Below, in pieces: positions 23,216 to 34,832 of a stretch of DNA of 64,000 nt. The position numbers and the translations under genes were made by a program. How positions within the stretch are numbered: the stretch's first letter is position 1; each line of letters opens with the position of its first letter. The DNA comes from Pohlia nutans. Taxonomy: Eukaryota; Streptophyta; Bryopsida; Bryales; Mniaceae. The notes beneath the pieces are model-generated. The model had not been told where the DNA came from. It made no database searches and saw nothing but the letters and a program-made list of their open reading frames with translations. The stretch spans positions 29,179,529 to 29,243,528 of the forward strand of contig CM040101.1 in the NCBI GenBank assembly GCA_022496805.1, read 5' to 3'.

Positions 23216-23800
23216 CCCCTGAATGCACCGGGGTGTCCTAGGAATTGACAATTTGAGAAAAAGCAGCATAAACTTCTATTTAGAATAATATTTTGGAATA
23301 GATATACGAATGAGAGTTCTAGATTGAGAATTTTAGATTCCATCCGTACGGTTTGATTCACTAATACTACTACCAATATTTAATTATAAAATTTGAAAGC
23401 TAAAATTACAAATTTACCCTAAATTCCATTACAAACACAATTTAAAAAATTAATTATACAAAATTTGTTGGAATGAATTTGAAATGAGATACTCTTCAAG
23501 CTGGTGATTCTTTGAAGTTTTTGTGTTTTTTAAAATAATGACCTCTTTTTTGCAAGGCCACTTTTGAACTACAATCAAAGTAATTTTGGCTTGGTCTACG
23601 ACTTGACATACTTCTTCATTTGTAATTTTAGAAAAATATGTAATCAAGTATGACTAAATCCAACCGTTAGATAGGACAAGAACTTGGTGACAGATCGCCA
23701 AAAAATTGGTTGATTTTCATCCAAGCATTGATGACAAGGTGAGAAGGATTTGAATCTCATAGTCAATCATCCAGTTTCTGGACGCTCTAACGTTTACGGG
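23216..23800. mobile_element. TTAA-flanked element (585 bp)
   Basis: TTAA at 23212-23215 and 23801-23804 flank imperfect terminal inverted repeats: CCCCTGAATGCACCGG on the left, and on the right CCAGTTTCTGGACGCTC then TAACGTTTACGGG. The interior from about 23275 matches 24888-25404 almost throughout, and in part 44680-45010. No transposase; consistent with a piggyBac-type non-autonomous element. Confidence 0.75.
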
Positions 23801-23804
23801 TTAA

Positions 23805-24885
23805 GTGATTTTTATGATTTTTTCACTATAATGATTTCCTCAAGACTATATCACATTATTTTGAAGGGATTACTAATCTTGGAGAAGTCACATAGTGTAA
23901 AATTTGGTATACATGAGCCCAAAATTTGAGATATGGTTGATTAATATGGTTGAAATATAGTAGTAATTTCTATATGTGCATTTCTTGTAATCAATGTACA
24001 TGCACTAGTACTACCAAATATACTTAGATTTTCCCTTACATAAATCAAGTACTACTATTGCATGTATATTGATGTCCTGTAAGTACATCAAGTTGTATTA
24101 TTAGATATGCATCAAATATCCATTAAGTACGTCATGTACTCTTACTAAATGAAAGTTCCACTAAGTACATGATTTATTACAATTAAGTACCTAGAATAGT
24201 ACTATTGAATTACATCATCATGTAGTAGTATTTATATATTATGTTACATTATGGGAAATTACTTAGAATAGAAACATTTAGGTGTTTTACTTATTTGTAC
24301 AAATTAAAGTAATAAACCCATACCTAAGTATAGATATGTATGTGTAGTTTGTAGCTAAATTTAGAAATTTCAAAATTATTTATTTCGATTAGTTAGGTCT
24401 ATCATACAAAAAATACTACACTTACTACAAGAACTGAAGAACGCACGGTAGAGAGAACCCTTTAATTACGATTCAAGAAAATCTTCAAAGAACATTGCAT
24501 GCTCTAGTACATCCTATAACCCCAATCTCATTCAATTTCATGAAAACGATGGCAATTAATTGAATCCTTATCAACAAACCCTTGAATATTCAAATGAATA
24601 TTCAAACTTCTGACGATTAACATCCTTTATTTTTGGATTTCTTATTTTATATTACAGCAATTCAAATTATTACTTTTCCTAGCAAAGTAACTATCAAGAT
24701 TATAGTTCACTATGTTGAGTGAAAAAAATGTAGGGTGTCTTTTATTCATTTGAGCTACAAAATATAAATTTATATAAGTAATATATGGTTTTAAAAAACC
24801 AATTTGGGAATATTCTAGAAATATTCCTAGAATATATGTGGAATATACCGTAATCATCCTATAAATAGTAAAACATTCCAATTAT
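23805..24885. other. AT-rich, no gene seen
   Basis: Includes a loose TAC/AGTAC-rich stretch (about 23990-24230). Nothing else recognised. Confidence 0.3.
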
Positions 24886-24887
24886 TT

Positions 24888-25404
24888 CATAGAAGAATAT
24901 TTTGGAATTGATATACAAATGAAAGTTTTAGATTTTGAATTGGAGACTCCATCCGTACGGTTCGATTGAGTAATACTATTACCAATATGAAATTATTACA
25001 TTTGAAAGTTAGAATTAAAAATTCCTTCTAAATTCGATTACAAACAAAATTATATTGTTGTTTGAGTAAATTTTGTTGGGATGAATTTGAAATGAGATAC
25101 TCTTAAACATGGTGATTCTTTGAATTTTTTGTGTTTCTTGAATCTATGACCTCATTTTTTCAAAGCCACTTTTGAACTAAAGTCAATGCAGTTTTGGCTT
25201 GCTCAACGACTTCACATACTTTTACATTTGCAATTTTAGAGAAGTATGTACTCAAATATGACTAAATCAAACCAATCGATAGGACAACAACTTGATGAAG
25301 TATGTCCAAAAATCTAGATGACTTTCATCCAAGCATTGATGAGAACGTAGGGAATGTATGAATGTGATAGTCGTCCAGTTTCTAGACACTGCGATGTTTA
25401 GGGG
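24888..25404. mobile_element. TTAA-type element, left end missing
   Basis: Colinear with 23275-23800, ending CCAGTTTCTAGACACTGCG then TTTAGGGG, followed by TTAA at 25405-25408. I could not find the matching left terminus, so this copy is truncated. Confidence 0.65.
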
Positions 25405-25408
25405 TTAA

Positions 25409-26273
25409 ATATCCTTTCTTTGCTCATATGTACTCAAAATTTGCACTAAGTGACTTTCCCGAGCAATTTTTTTGTTGTAGTCTATGCAAATTATTCATTT
25501 TAAGATACAAAGTTTTATGTTATCCTTTTTAGATGTTCTATATATATTTTTTAGTTTGAGTTTTAGTGAATATTCATATTAAGAATAGATGCCTTGCTTA
25601 CGAATGTGTTCACTGAATCGTGCAGTTGCCCGACTTAGGGTTAAAATTCTAAATGGATAATTATAATCATCATCACTTGCATTTTGGACATACATATACC
25701 TACACCATAGTATAACTCTAAATAAAATACGGGTATGTGTATTTTATAAATGTATACAAATAGGAAATCAATATTTGTTACGACTGATTTTGTTTTCGTG
25801 ATATCATAAGACTATAAAGTAATATAACTATAACTATGACTATTATGAACTAATATAACTATTCCCAATTTTGTAACTAATATATAAATAATTGCATCAA
25901 AACATAAAGTATTACTATACATAGTTATGTACAAATATATGTATATGTGTGTATCATCGTCCTTCCAGTATCCAAGATTAGATTTGGAATTGAATAAGCA
26001 CAAGGACAATAAATATCCATCAATGTACATGTATGCAATTGAGAGGGCAAGGTACATGCCTTAGAGTACCGAGTGCTCTCTATGGTACTCTAGGTACTTT
26101 GTGTGAATGGCGGCTTACATGAGAGTGCAATTCATTTCAAGTACTCTCTTCTCTCAAAATTTCAATATTTGAATGTGTAAGCATGTTCTCCTTCCTCATT
26201 CACTTCTTCCATGTTTCTCTTCCTCCATAATCCTCCTCCTCCATTTCTTTGAAATTTTTGCAAAGCCTTCAAC
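25409..26273. other. AT-rich, no gene seen
   Basis: Small AT-rich repeats around 25810-25950 (TATAACTAT-like). No other feature. Confidence 0.3.
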
Positions 26274-26564
26274 ATGGTTTGTACACACCCAACTCAAGGA
26301 GTTTTTTTTCTCCCTGATCACCCTAGTTCGTTGGGCTCATTGACAGGTTACCTGTGGTTTGTTTACAATTCAGATTCATGTGTCAATAAAGCTCTTCCTC
26401 CTCATCCATGTTTGCAAGCGATTGTTAGTGGTGTACATGACTTTTTCTGGAACTATCATTGTCACGAAGAGATGTCACGGTTGGAGGCAGCTTCTGGCAT
26501 TTCATATGTTGAAGTGGCAGACCTTGTGAACCGTCCATCCACAAATCTAGCGACGTGGCAGTGA
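26274..26564 (+). CDS. hypothetical 96-aa ORF
   Basis: ATG-initiated frame in a less AT-rich island, beginning MVCTHPTQGVFFLPDHP. No domain is recognised. A second frame with basic residues follows at 26592-26804 and may be a continuation after a break. Could be a transposon remnant or chance. Confidence 0.2.
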   Translation: MVCTHPTQGVFFLPDHPSSLGSLTGYLWFVYNSDSCVNKALPPHPCLQAIVSGVHDFFWNYHCHEEMSRLEAASGISYVEVADLVNRPSTNLATWQ

Positions 26565-26804
26565 TAAAGAAAGATTGCGGGTGCGTGCAACTTGATTTTT
26601 GCGATTGCTCATTTACAACATCGAATGACAGCGAGAGGAAGCAAGTCATCGATATATCGTCGGATACAACTCCCTATCGCACGGCGCAAGAGGAGGAAGT
26701 TGGAGATTCAGATGGCGCATCGGTGGGAGCATGAATCCAGTATGGATGAACCACCAATTTTAGTTTTCATTTGCTTCTTCAATTTTCGGAATTTTTGTTT
26801 GTAG

Positions 26805-27735
26805 CGGCGGTTTTTTGGATTGCAGCGGCGGATTTTTGTTTGTACTGGCAGGAATTTGGCTTTGTTCATAGCGGCATTGTAAATTTTGTGGCACCAGAGT
26901 TTTAGAATTGCATAAGTATTAGTATTTTAATGAAGACTTTGATGGCCAGGGTGGTGGGTCCACCACACTGGAGCATGTAAGAATTTTTCATTAATGCTAA
27001 ACTGCCACCTGCAAAGTGGCCGCCTTTTTTGCATTAAATTTTGGAAATCCGTTGGTGCTAAACCGTTGACTAGGATGCCGATTCAGAGTGGCATCCAAGT
27101 GGTCCGCATACTTTGGGCGCGATTCTTTCCTTTCCTCTCCCGCGCTCAACTCCACTCTCATTTCGCGTCCTCCTGCACTTTCTTTTCTTCTCTCTCTTGC
27201 TTGCATTTTTTCCTCTCTATTTGTCGCTCGTTCACAAGAGAGGTGTGGTGTTTGTATTGCGTGGCTGGAGCGTTGTACATTGTAAGTTGTGATGCGTAGA
27301 TTGCGCCCCATTCCGCCGAAGTGGCTTTGCACTAGGTTTTAGGGTGCGACAGGGTTATTGTATGCGCTCTCTTCCATTGCGTTCTATGCCGTCGTGCTGC
27401 ATTCGGTGGTTGTTGAGTTTAGGGTGCGGCGTTCTTGTGTGCTGCAATGTTGGGTTCGGCCTCACGCAATCCACATTGGACTATGGATAATTCTTATGCA
27501 TGTGGCCGTCAATCACAAGGGTATTCAGGTGCTTTGTTGGCGTGCAAATTGCAGCGACAGCGTTCATGCGATCAATTTTTGTGTGCGCCATTGCTTATCA
27601 CCCTAGATTGCGTTAGCTCTGGAGATCTTAATGTATTCAAATCCATTATATTGAGGCGCCTGTGTATGGATTTAGTAGCTCCTAATTTTACGGAATTCAA
27701 CTGTTCATTTCCTCCTAGGTCAACAGTATGTTAGT
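26805..27735. other. no gene supported
   Basis: Overlapping short ORFs on both strands without family signatures. GC content is higher than the surrounding DNA. Confidence 0.3.
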
Positions 27736-27740
27736 TGTCT

Positions 27741-29458
27741 TATCCTCGACTCGAGGATAAGTATAGTGGTCCCCCGGTACCGTATGAGTTATGCAGAAAG
27801 GATTATTTTTGAGTCAAAGATACGATGTTGATATTCGAAGAGCGTGTCCATATACACCATAGACTTGTTGATACGAAACGAGAGCACTAAAGTCTCAAGA
27901 CCTTTTATCTTCGGCTCGAAGATAAGTACTACGGAGTCTTGATATGGGATGATTCAGACAAATATAGATATCCTCGAGTCGAAGATAAGTTGTTAACATA
28001 CCCTGAGCGTGATCTAATATGCCATCGACTTGTACATAGGTACTGATAGAAGTGAGGTGACTAGACCTTTTATCTTCGACTCAAGGATAAGTACTTTGAG
28101 TTCCTCATACTGAATGATTCATGCAGATATAGTTATCTTCGAGTCGAAGATAAGTTGTTGACGATCATAGAGGGTGTTCAAATATGCCAGCAATGTGTAA
28201 ATAAGTACCAATAACGGTGATGTGTCCGGACCTCTTATCTTCGATTCGAGGATAAATAGATTGGGTTCCTGATATTACATGACCTATACAGATAGAGTTA
28301 TCTTCGAGTTGAAGATAAACTGTTGACAACCCAAATCGTGTTCAAATATACCATCCCTTTATGGATAAGAGACAATAGCTGCTGCATCCCAGGACCATTT
28401 ATCCTCGAGTCGAGGATATCCTAGGCGTTGACATCCTGTCCTCCACATCAACTTCCACCAAGTAGATTACATCAGGCAATGGTTGATGAGGATGCTAACT
28501 CGAGATCTTCGAGTCGAGGATAATGTCCATTTCAAACCACCTTGTACTCGAATTATCTTCGCGTCGAAGATATCCGTACATGATGAAATATTCGACCAAT
28601 ACAGATGACCGAAAAAGATATTGTAACGGCAGAAGACATGAATTGGGCTTGACCCAAAACAGAATATCTTTGTCCATTCCGCTGTGTATTATCACATCCG
28701 TCGCTTAGCATCAAGTTATCTTCGAGTCGAAGATACCATCACAGAATACAAGAAAGATCTTATGAATTCTCGCGGTCTGTACATATACAAGACTAGTTGA
28801 TGGAATGAAATCCCAGTGTTGATGTGACACCCTTATCCTCGACTCGAGGATACCGTCAAAGGATATTTGAGCACGCGGACATTTGATTACTTGTGTATGG
28901 AGGGTGAATGCACACTACGGTCACCCAATTTTTTTGTCGCGGCGCTGCACCTGCAAATCTTTAAAAATCAATTAAGACAAATATAACAAATGTTTTTAAG
29001 AAATTTTAATTTTCTAGAATTCTAAGATGTTTTTGGAAGGTAGGAAATTTTTGGGATTTTCAAAATCATTGTTATACTTGTCTTAATTGATTTTTAAAGA
29101 TTTGCAGGTGCAGCGCCGCGACAAAAAAATTGGGTGACCGTAGTGTGCATTCACCCTGGACACTTATGGACACATATCAGGATTTAGTTAAATTCATATA
29201 AAAGGAAATGATTTACATCCCTTATTCAGATGCGTCAACATTATCCTCGACTCGAGGATAATATTTCACGCTCCTATGACACCCTAGCAGATCGCATCAA
29301 AGCCCCGGTTTGCGGTTTGGCCGTGTGATAATTAATTGTGAAGGATTGTCAAGGGAATCGGCTGTTGTGACAAGTGGACACATACGTATTATATTCGACT
29401 AGATATTGTAGGAGTTCCTATCTTCTCACTGATCCTTCGTTTCTTCGATTCGAAGATG
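27741..29458. repeat. palindrome family C, block 2 (165-bp phased satellite)
   Basis: Two palindromes per unit, half-site TTATCTTCGA or TTATCCTCGA around one free base. Left-series starts are 27741, 27905, 28070, 28235 and 28399. Right-series starts are 27803, 27968, 28133 and 28298. Spacing within each series is 164-165 bp, with about 63 bp between the two series. Spacers between them are only weakly alignable. Beyond 28420 further palindromes (28503, 28553, 28716, 28833, 29241, about 29438) are less regular, and the array is interrupted by a MITE. Confidence 0.9.
28902..29156. mobile_element. MITE with GGGTG ends and 4-bp TSD
   Basis: 255 bp with terminal inverted repeats of about 85 bp that are almost perfect (starts GGGTGAATGCACACTACGGT). 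Flanked by TGGA at 28898-28901 and 29157-29160. It is inserted in the family C satellite. Shares end sequence with the 771-bp element at 9334. The near-perfect arms indicate a recent insertion and could form a long hairpin RNA. Confidence 0.85.
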
Positions 29459-29601
29459 GTAGGCATGGATCTCCCAACCAAGTGTGCTGTGTGGATCCCA
29501 CTGACATTTAGTCCAATGGGTGTATATGTGCAAATAGATGTTCAATTATTCAATCGATACTCGGTGGTCATGATTTATTCATAGCATAGTGCGCTTATCG
29601 T

Positions 29602-32600
29602 GTGATATATGATCTTGCTTGTGACAGAATGGAGACGCACGCCCATCCAGAGTTTGAAATAAGGGTACTATCCCTACCGCCGGGAGTAGCAGCATGTGAG
29701 GGTGTTCCGCGTTCATCTTGGAACACGAAGTGCGTAACGATCACCAATGAAGCAGGGATCGATGTTGCAAAGGGTATCTGTCATAGCATTGACCCGTCAC
29801 TCGTGATTGACACGGACGGTTCTCCTCTTGGTGATGACCGCGTCGCGATTCACATTGCGGAATCGCTGCTCGAAGAGGAGGTTCCGTCCGTATGGATGTG
29901 GTCAATGTGATCTTGGCATATCTCCAGAGTCTACCTCAACGGAGCCAGCTTGTACGATCACGACCAAACTGCCATTTACCAAGCAACGTTGAATGCCTCC
30001 AGGAGGCGTGTCCGCGGCGGAGTTCGGCCTTACAAGACCTCTAGCGAGAGAAGAGAGGCCCCTGTCCCTCCCAAGAAGGAGTACCTGCTTTCCACCCAGG
30101 CGATTAATGATGTCTCCAGCAAAGTTTGTTGTCGTCTAAACTGCGTACAACCGTTTCCACGGGCGAAGATCCAAGCCCTTTGCGCCCAGCTCTATATAAC
30201 GGGTGGCGTATACTTCCGGAAGCATTTGCTACTCGAAGTGCACCGCCAAATTCACCGAGATGCAAGCGGGAAAGAGATGATTACCTTGGAAGGAATTGAA
30301 GTTTGCGCTACTACATGGTGTCTCATTCATTCGGTGTCAAGAGCTACATTCCATCGGTACAAGGGTCGGGCAAAATCAGGTATGTGCCCGGAGCCGCATG
30401 GTAACCTCGGGTCAAAAAAGCCCCGCTTGCAAATATTGCAAGCCACTGCCACTCTCCGAACACTGCTCGAGAATAGCGCAGATCAAATGCCTCACAAGTC
30501 CAAAACACTAACGTCTGGGGAGAAAGTCGTATCTATGTGTTCGCCGTCATTTTTTTGGTGGAGCGAGACATTGCCTTTGATCAACGAGGTCAACACACGC
30601 TTTGATTTGCCAAATGTGTCATCGAGCAGACTGAGTAGAATTCGGAGTGAGTCTTTTCCGGAATTCACACCAAAGGCTCGTGGGGATAGTTTTTCTCGAT
30701 GTGGAACGTGCAACACGATTAAACAGCTCCGTTCCGCTTGCACACCAGGATCTCGTTCATCTCTTTTATGGACTACGAAGCTGAAAGTGCACATTGCGAG
30801 TCAAAGGGCTCACAGAGAGCTCTATTATTCAAATAGGGATACGTCCGAGAAAATTCCCAGACAAAATGCTTACCGTAATCCATGACAAAATGGACCACTC
30901 GAAGACGGCATCGCCGCATTATTCTCACAAGAGCAAGGCAATTGATTCCTTCATGAAGTTGCCAGTAGCGGTCACTGGAATGATTGCGCATGGCCATGGG
31001 GACATTAGATATGCACATTATGGCCTAGACATTTTCCCAAGTGATTCGAATCATACCGTTGGTTCAATTGCACAATTATTACAGGATCTCAAGAAGCCGC
31101 CAAAGTATTCATCGCGTGAGTTGTTCACTGGAGGTAGGTCTTCTGATCTCTCCCAAGCCTTGTTGGAAGGTTCGGAGATTTGCTTAGAATCCCTCCCTCC
31201 TCCTCCACGGGAGCCGGTCATCCCAGAACCACTCCCTCCGACCTTAACTCTTCAGCTTGATAACGCGTATGGAGACAACAAAAACCGATGGGTCTTTGCA
31301 TTTTGCTCCCTCCTTATTGTAGTATCGTTTTTACATAAATGATTTCTTCAACTCCCAGGAAGTTCTCTCATGGAAGACTCAAAAGGTTTCAAGTTGTGGC
31401 TAAAGCTATACATAATTAAATTAAGACTGTGCAAAGTTAAATGGTATTAATTTGACATTTAGACAATTTAATTTCATTATTACTCCAACTATAAAATGAG
31501 TTGACAAATAATTGCTTACAAACTTAATGCGACTAGAGTACTAGCCACCTATGGAAACAAATGGATAAGCAATTCCTAAACCACGACACACTACTATGTA
31601 CCAAATTAACAAAAAGTTGGCTTGCAACCTGCAAGCCAATACCATAAACTGATTACACTTGTGAGACGACAAATCCATTGGAACAACTTATCACAACATG
31701 TGGCACCAATCGTGCACAAGATTATTTGATAACTTTAAAATATATTTGTATATTGATAAAAATTGTGTGAATTACAACAACTTGACTAAAGCAAACTATG
31801 ACTCTATTGATTATACAATGTGCAAGAGTGAGTAAGAAAATAGAAGACAAGTGGTCTAATAGCTAGCATTGGGAATTGAAGAGTCGCTTAACTTCTACTA
31901 GAAGTTCAACTTATCTACTTATTCTACTTCATATCCTAGCCAATTAGACTACTTGGTATCTAATTTGCAAATAGTCCTTTTGTATCAATTATCAACTAAT
32001 TTATCATTGTCAATTAGAAATACAGTCTATTAGTTACCCCTATTTACACTAGAAAGAGCAAATAGACAAAAAAATAAAAAATACACATGACTACACTTAT
32101 ACACAAAGGTGTTTTCCGTGAGGTATTCATCAATTTTCTTATGGTGAGGCACACTCATGAAGACATTGATGCTCTCTTTGGTCATTGGAGCCGGAGATTG
32201 AGGACAAATGACTACCCTACGATTCCCAAGCTCATGAAGTCTTTCATGGATTCTGAATCTCATCCCGTCATTCCGCACCTTATCGAGGAAGTTCCAAATT
32301 TCAAAGGGTTTGTTGAAGGGTACTTGTGCACGGATAATGACGCTCTGCAAGGTCATACCAATGCTCAGCAGTTTAGGTTCTATAAAGATTCGAACGGGTG
32401 GCCTTTAATGCAATACAAAATTCTTTGTACAGACAGCGAGTGGTTGCCAAAGGAGGGTGGGGGAATTCGCTTGTGGAAGGAGACTACAGATGGACGGCCG
32501 AAGGTGCCGAGTGGAGAGCCACTTCCAGTGGCCTCCCAGTAGATGCGATGCCTTGATGAGATTTGCAAGGGCCTTGATGGATTCATTGCTCTATGGGGCA

Positions 32601-33262
32601 CAATGGCTAATGAAGATTTGTCTGGAGAATTCAGGAGGATGAATGAGTCCCTCAAATACTACTGGCGTGGGGTGAGATCTGGTCTAACTACGCCACTTTC
32701 GGCGCGAGAGACTTTGCAAAATGGATTTTGGCCGTCTTTGAGATTCACCCCTGAAATGGAGGACCAATTTCTCGACGATGGGACAATCCGTGAGGAGTTC
32801 GCTGAGGATGCTCCCTTTGTTGGTCGTAGACGTGACCGCCCAGCCCCCTCATTTCGCGTTGGTCGTGACGTGTACGCTGGCTATTTCCTCGCAGTGTGTC
32901 CTGCCGATGATGACCACCGACCATTTTGGCTGGCTAAGGCCCTGGCGAATCCCAGTCTAGATCCTGGACTTGTTAATTTAATTCAGATGCAGTATTGGAC
33001 ACCTGCTTCACGACAACACATTGATATGGACACGTATTGCGGTTGGGATACAAAAGAGGGGAATTCTTGGCGCGAGGATAGGAGTTTCCAACCAAATTGG
33101 TCCCATACAGATTGTATCATGACAACGTGGAAGCCGCGTACAAGAAAAGAGACTTCCGATCCAAGAATTAAAATTCCTCAAACCCAAATCAACATCATCA
33201 AAGCATCTATAGACTCCTATGTATCAGATTTTGTCAGTGAGGCATCCCCGCCTCGCGAATGA
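29602..33262 (+). pseudogene. DUF7869-like protein (transposase-derived?), broken
   Basis: Pieces in order: 29602-30848 in one frame with a TGA at 29908-29910; a frame change near 30848; 30850-31318 in the next frame; a non-coding stretch of about 780 bp; then 32099-33262 with a TAG at 32540-32542. Family landmarks are a cysteine-rich N-terminal motif (VCCRLNC near 30118) and a helical block with VCATTWC. Further on come LQLDNAYGDNKNRWVFAF near 31252 and VRHTHEDIDALFGHWSRRL near 32140. The last two match the LDN...ENKN and HTHEDID signatures of the RNase H-like domain catalogued as DUF7869 in large eukaryotic proteins. Function is not established; a DDE-type transposase origin is my inference. 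The C-terminal half after 32543 is unassigned. Confidence 0.6.
31319..32098. other. insertion or intron inside the DUF7869-like gene
   Basis: Splits the codons between CSLL and KGVFREV, which are adjacent in the family. It starts GTAGTATCG, but no AG acceptor gives the right phase, so an insertion or a decayed intron is more likely than a working intron. AT-rich, no ORF. Confidence 0.45.
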
Positions 33263-33845
33263 TTTGTATCTAGGCCTATGTGTAGTAGGGATTTGTAGCG
33301 TTTCACGTACTGTGTGGATCTACATGTAAACTGGTATCTAATATTACTATGACGATGTCCCTATTGTTGAACATTCTATTACATTTATTGAAATTTTGCG
33401 TAATTCTTGTGCACTATGGATTTTGAATTTTGTATATCGGTAATTCTATTACATTGCATGTATGAATGGTAGGACCATATTATCATTTATAGTTTAATTG
33501 ATTTAGAACCTCAATACAAAGTGTCACTCCATTTGCTCTAGTCACTGTTGGTTGGGACAAGAATATCATAATTGGCTTAGTTATGCTTCGTAAAGGCACC
33601 TAAGATGGTCGTGTAGTCTCAATCGTCAGGTCAACCCTTCCAATTTAGAGCAAAGAAATGCAACTTAGATGTTTGGACTTCAACAAGTTCATATGACTAA
33701 TCTTAATCTAATAGATAAATATGAGTGATTCAACATAGTAAAGTCTCAATTTAACGAATTGTCTCAATATAATGAACACTTATTATTTTCCAAACTTGGG
33801 GTCATAATTAAAATGAGACTGCACATTGTATCATTTTAACGAATA
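33263..33845. other. AT-rich, no gene seen
   Basis: Probable 3' flank; nothing recognised. Confidence 0.3.
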
Positions 33846-34345
33846 TTGCCTTTGGATTCAAAGCTGCATGCAACAACTAAAGAGTTGAGATGGTATGGTA
33901 CCATCATTTCCATGGATGTAGAATTGATTTGCAAGCCTGGAAGAGATAACTTAGTGCCGGATGCACTAAGCAGAAGAGAGGAGTTGATCACTCCTCGACT
34001 CCTCACAATGATGCAAGAGAAATTAGATGAAGTAGAGCATGACCTCGTGCAGGATGTGAGGGAAGCCATGAAGACAGCTGCAGATGCCATCTATAACAAC
34101 AAGCTCTTGATAAGAGACCGCCTCAAACGAAGAAAAATAAGAACCTTCTTCCAGGAGGGAGAAGAATTGGAGAAGAATTAAAAGTCTTAAGAGGAAGAAC
34201 GGGTTGCATTACTTTAAACAAACCCGCCTCTACATTCCAAAGGGGGATTTGAGGAAGAAGTTACTTCATGACTACCATGATACTCCGCTTGCACAACAGA
34301 AAGGTGTTAGGGCAAGTCAAACCGAGTTGAAAAAGAAGGGACGAC
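33846..34345 (+). pseudogene. Ty3/gypsy polyprotein fragment (RNase H end and integrase H2C2)
   Basis: 33846-34181 reads ELRWYGTIISMDVELI then GRDNLVPDALSRR, the end of a retroelement RNase H domain. In another frame from about 34190 come LYIPKGDLRKKLLHDYHDT and ASQTELKKKGRRY, the start of the integrase zinc-binding region. A frameshift lies between them. The sequence stops matching at about 34345, where repeat R1 begins. No LTRs were found, and gag, protease and most of reverse transcriptase are absent, so this is a short dead fragment. Confidence 0.7.
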
Positions 34346-34520
34346 GCTACCGTGTGAGCGTAGAACGGAGAGCGTTAGAGCGGAGAGCGCTGATTTGGAG
34401 AGCAGAGAGCATACAATCTTGATAAATTAAAAATCTGGAGTTATTTTTAGAAAAATATTTCTAAAATTAGATTTTTACTATTTATAGTAATTTTAGGGTA
34501 CCTATGACCGCTGGACCTAA
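34345..34520. repeat. dispersed repeat R1, copy 3 (reverse)
   Basis: Reverse complement of the R1 right half: GAGCGTAGAACGGAGAGCG then GGAGAGCGCTGATTTGGAGAG, followed by an AT-rich hairpin region. It abuts and truncates the Ty3/gypsy fragment. Confidence 0.6.
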
Positions 34521-34832
34521 GACCGTGTGATTGCAGTGCAGGATGTAAAATTTTGCAGTTAATATGGAAACAATTGGGAATAAAATGTAAAAAGGGATAT
34601 AATTGGACTAACATATAGTATTATATTTTAAAGTTTTTTTGTGAATACATAATCATTGAAGTCACATTTAGTGAGCAAGTACTCCAACCAACTACAAGTA
34701 ATAGTGTTGTAATTTGTAACACAAATCTATGGTTATACGAGTCACCCCCTAAACCGCAAAACAACATCAGCAGTCCATTTACCAATCTTCGGTTTAGGAT
34801 TTCCAGGCCAAAAAAAAATACGGCATCTAAGA
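34521..34832. other. AT-rich spacer
   Basis: No feature recognised. Confidence 0.3.

Noticed and set aside
701..29458. Palindromic repeats as CRISPR arrays
   Set aside because: Spacers are of unequal length and related to each other, the repeats are 21-bp near-perfect palindromes, there are no cas genes, and the context is eukaryotic.
31319..32108. Ordinary intron ending at ACAAAG (32108)
   Set aside because: The join would shift the frame; the conserved KGVFREV requires a different phase.
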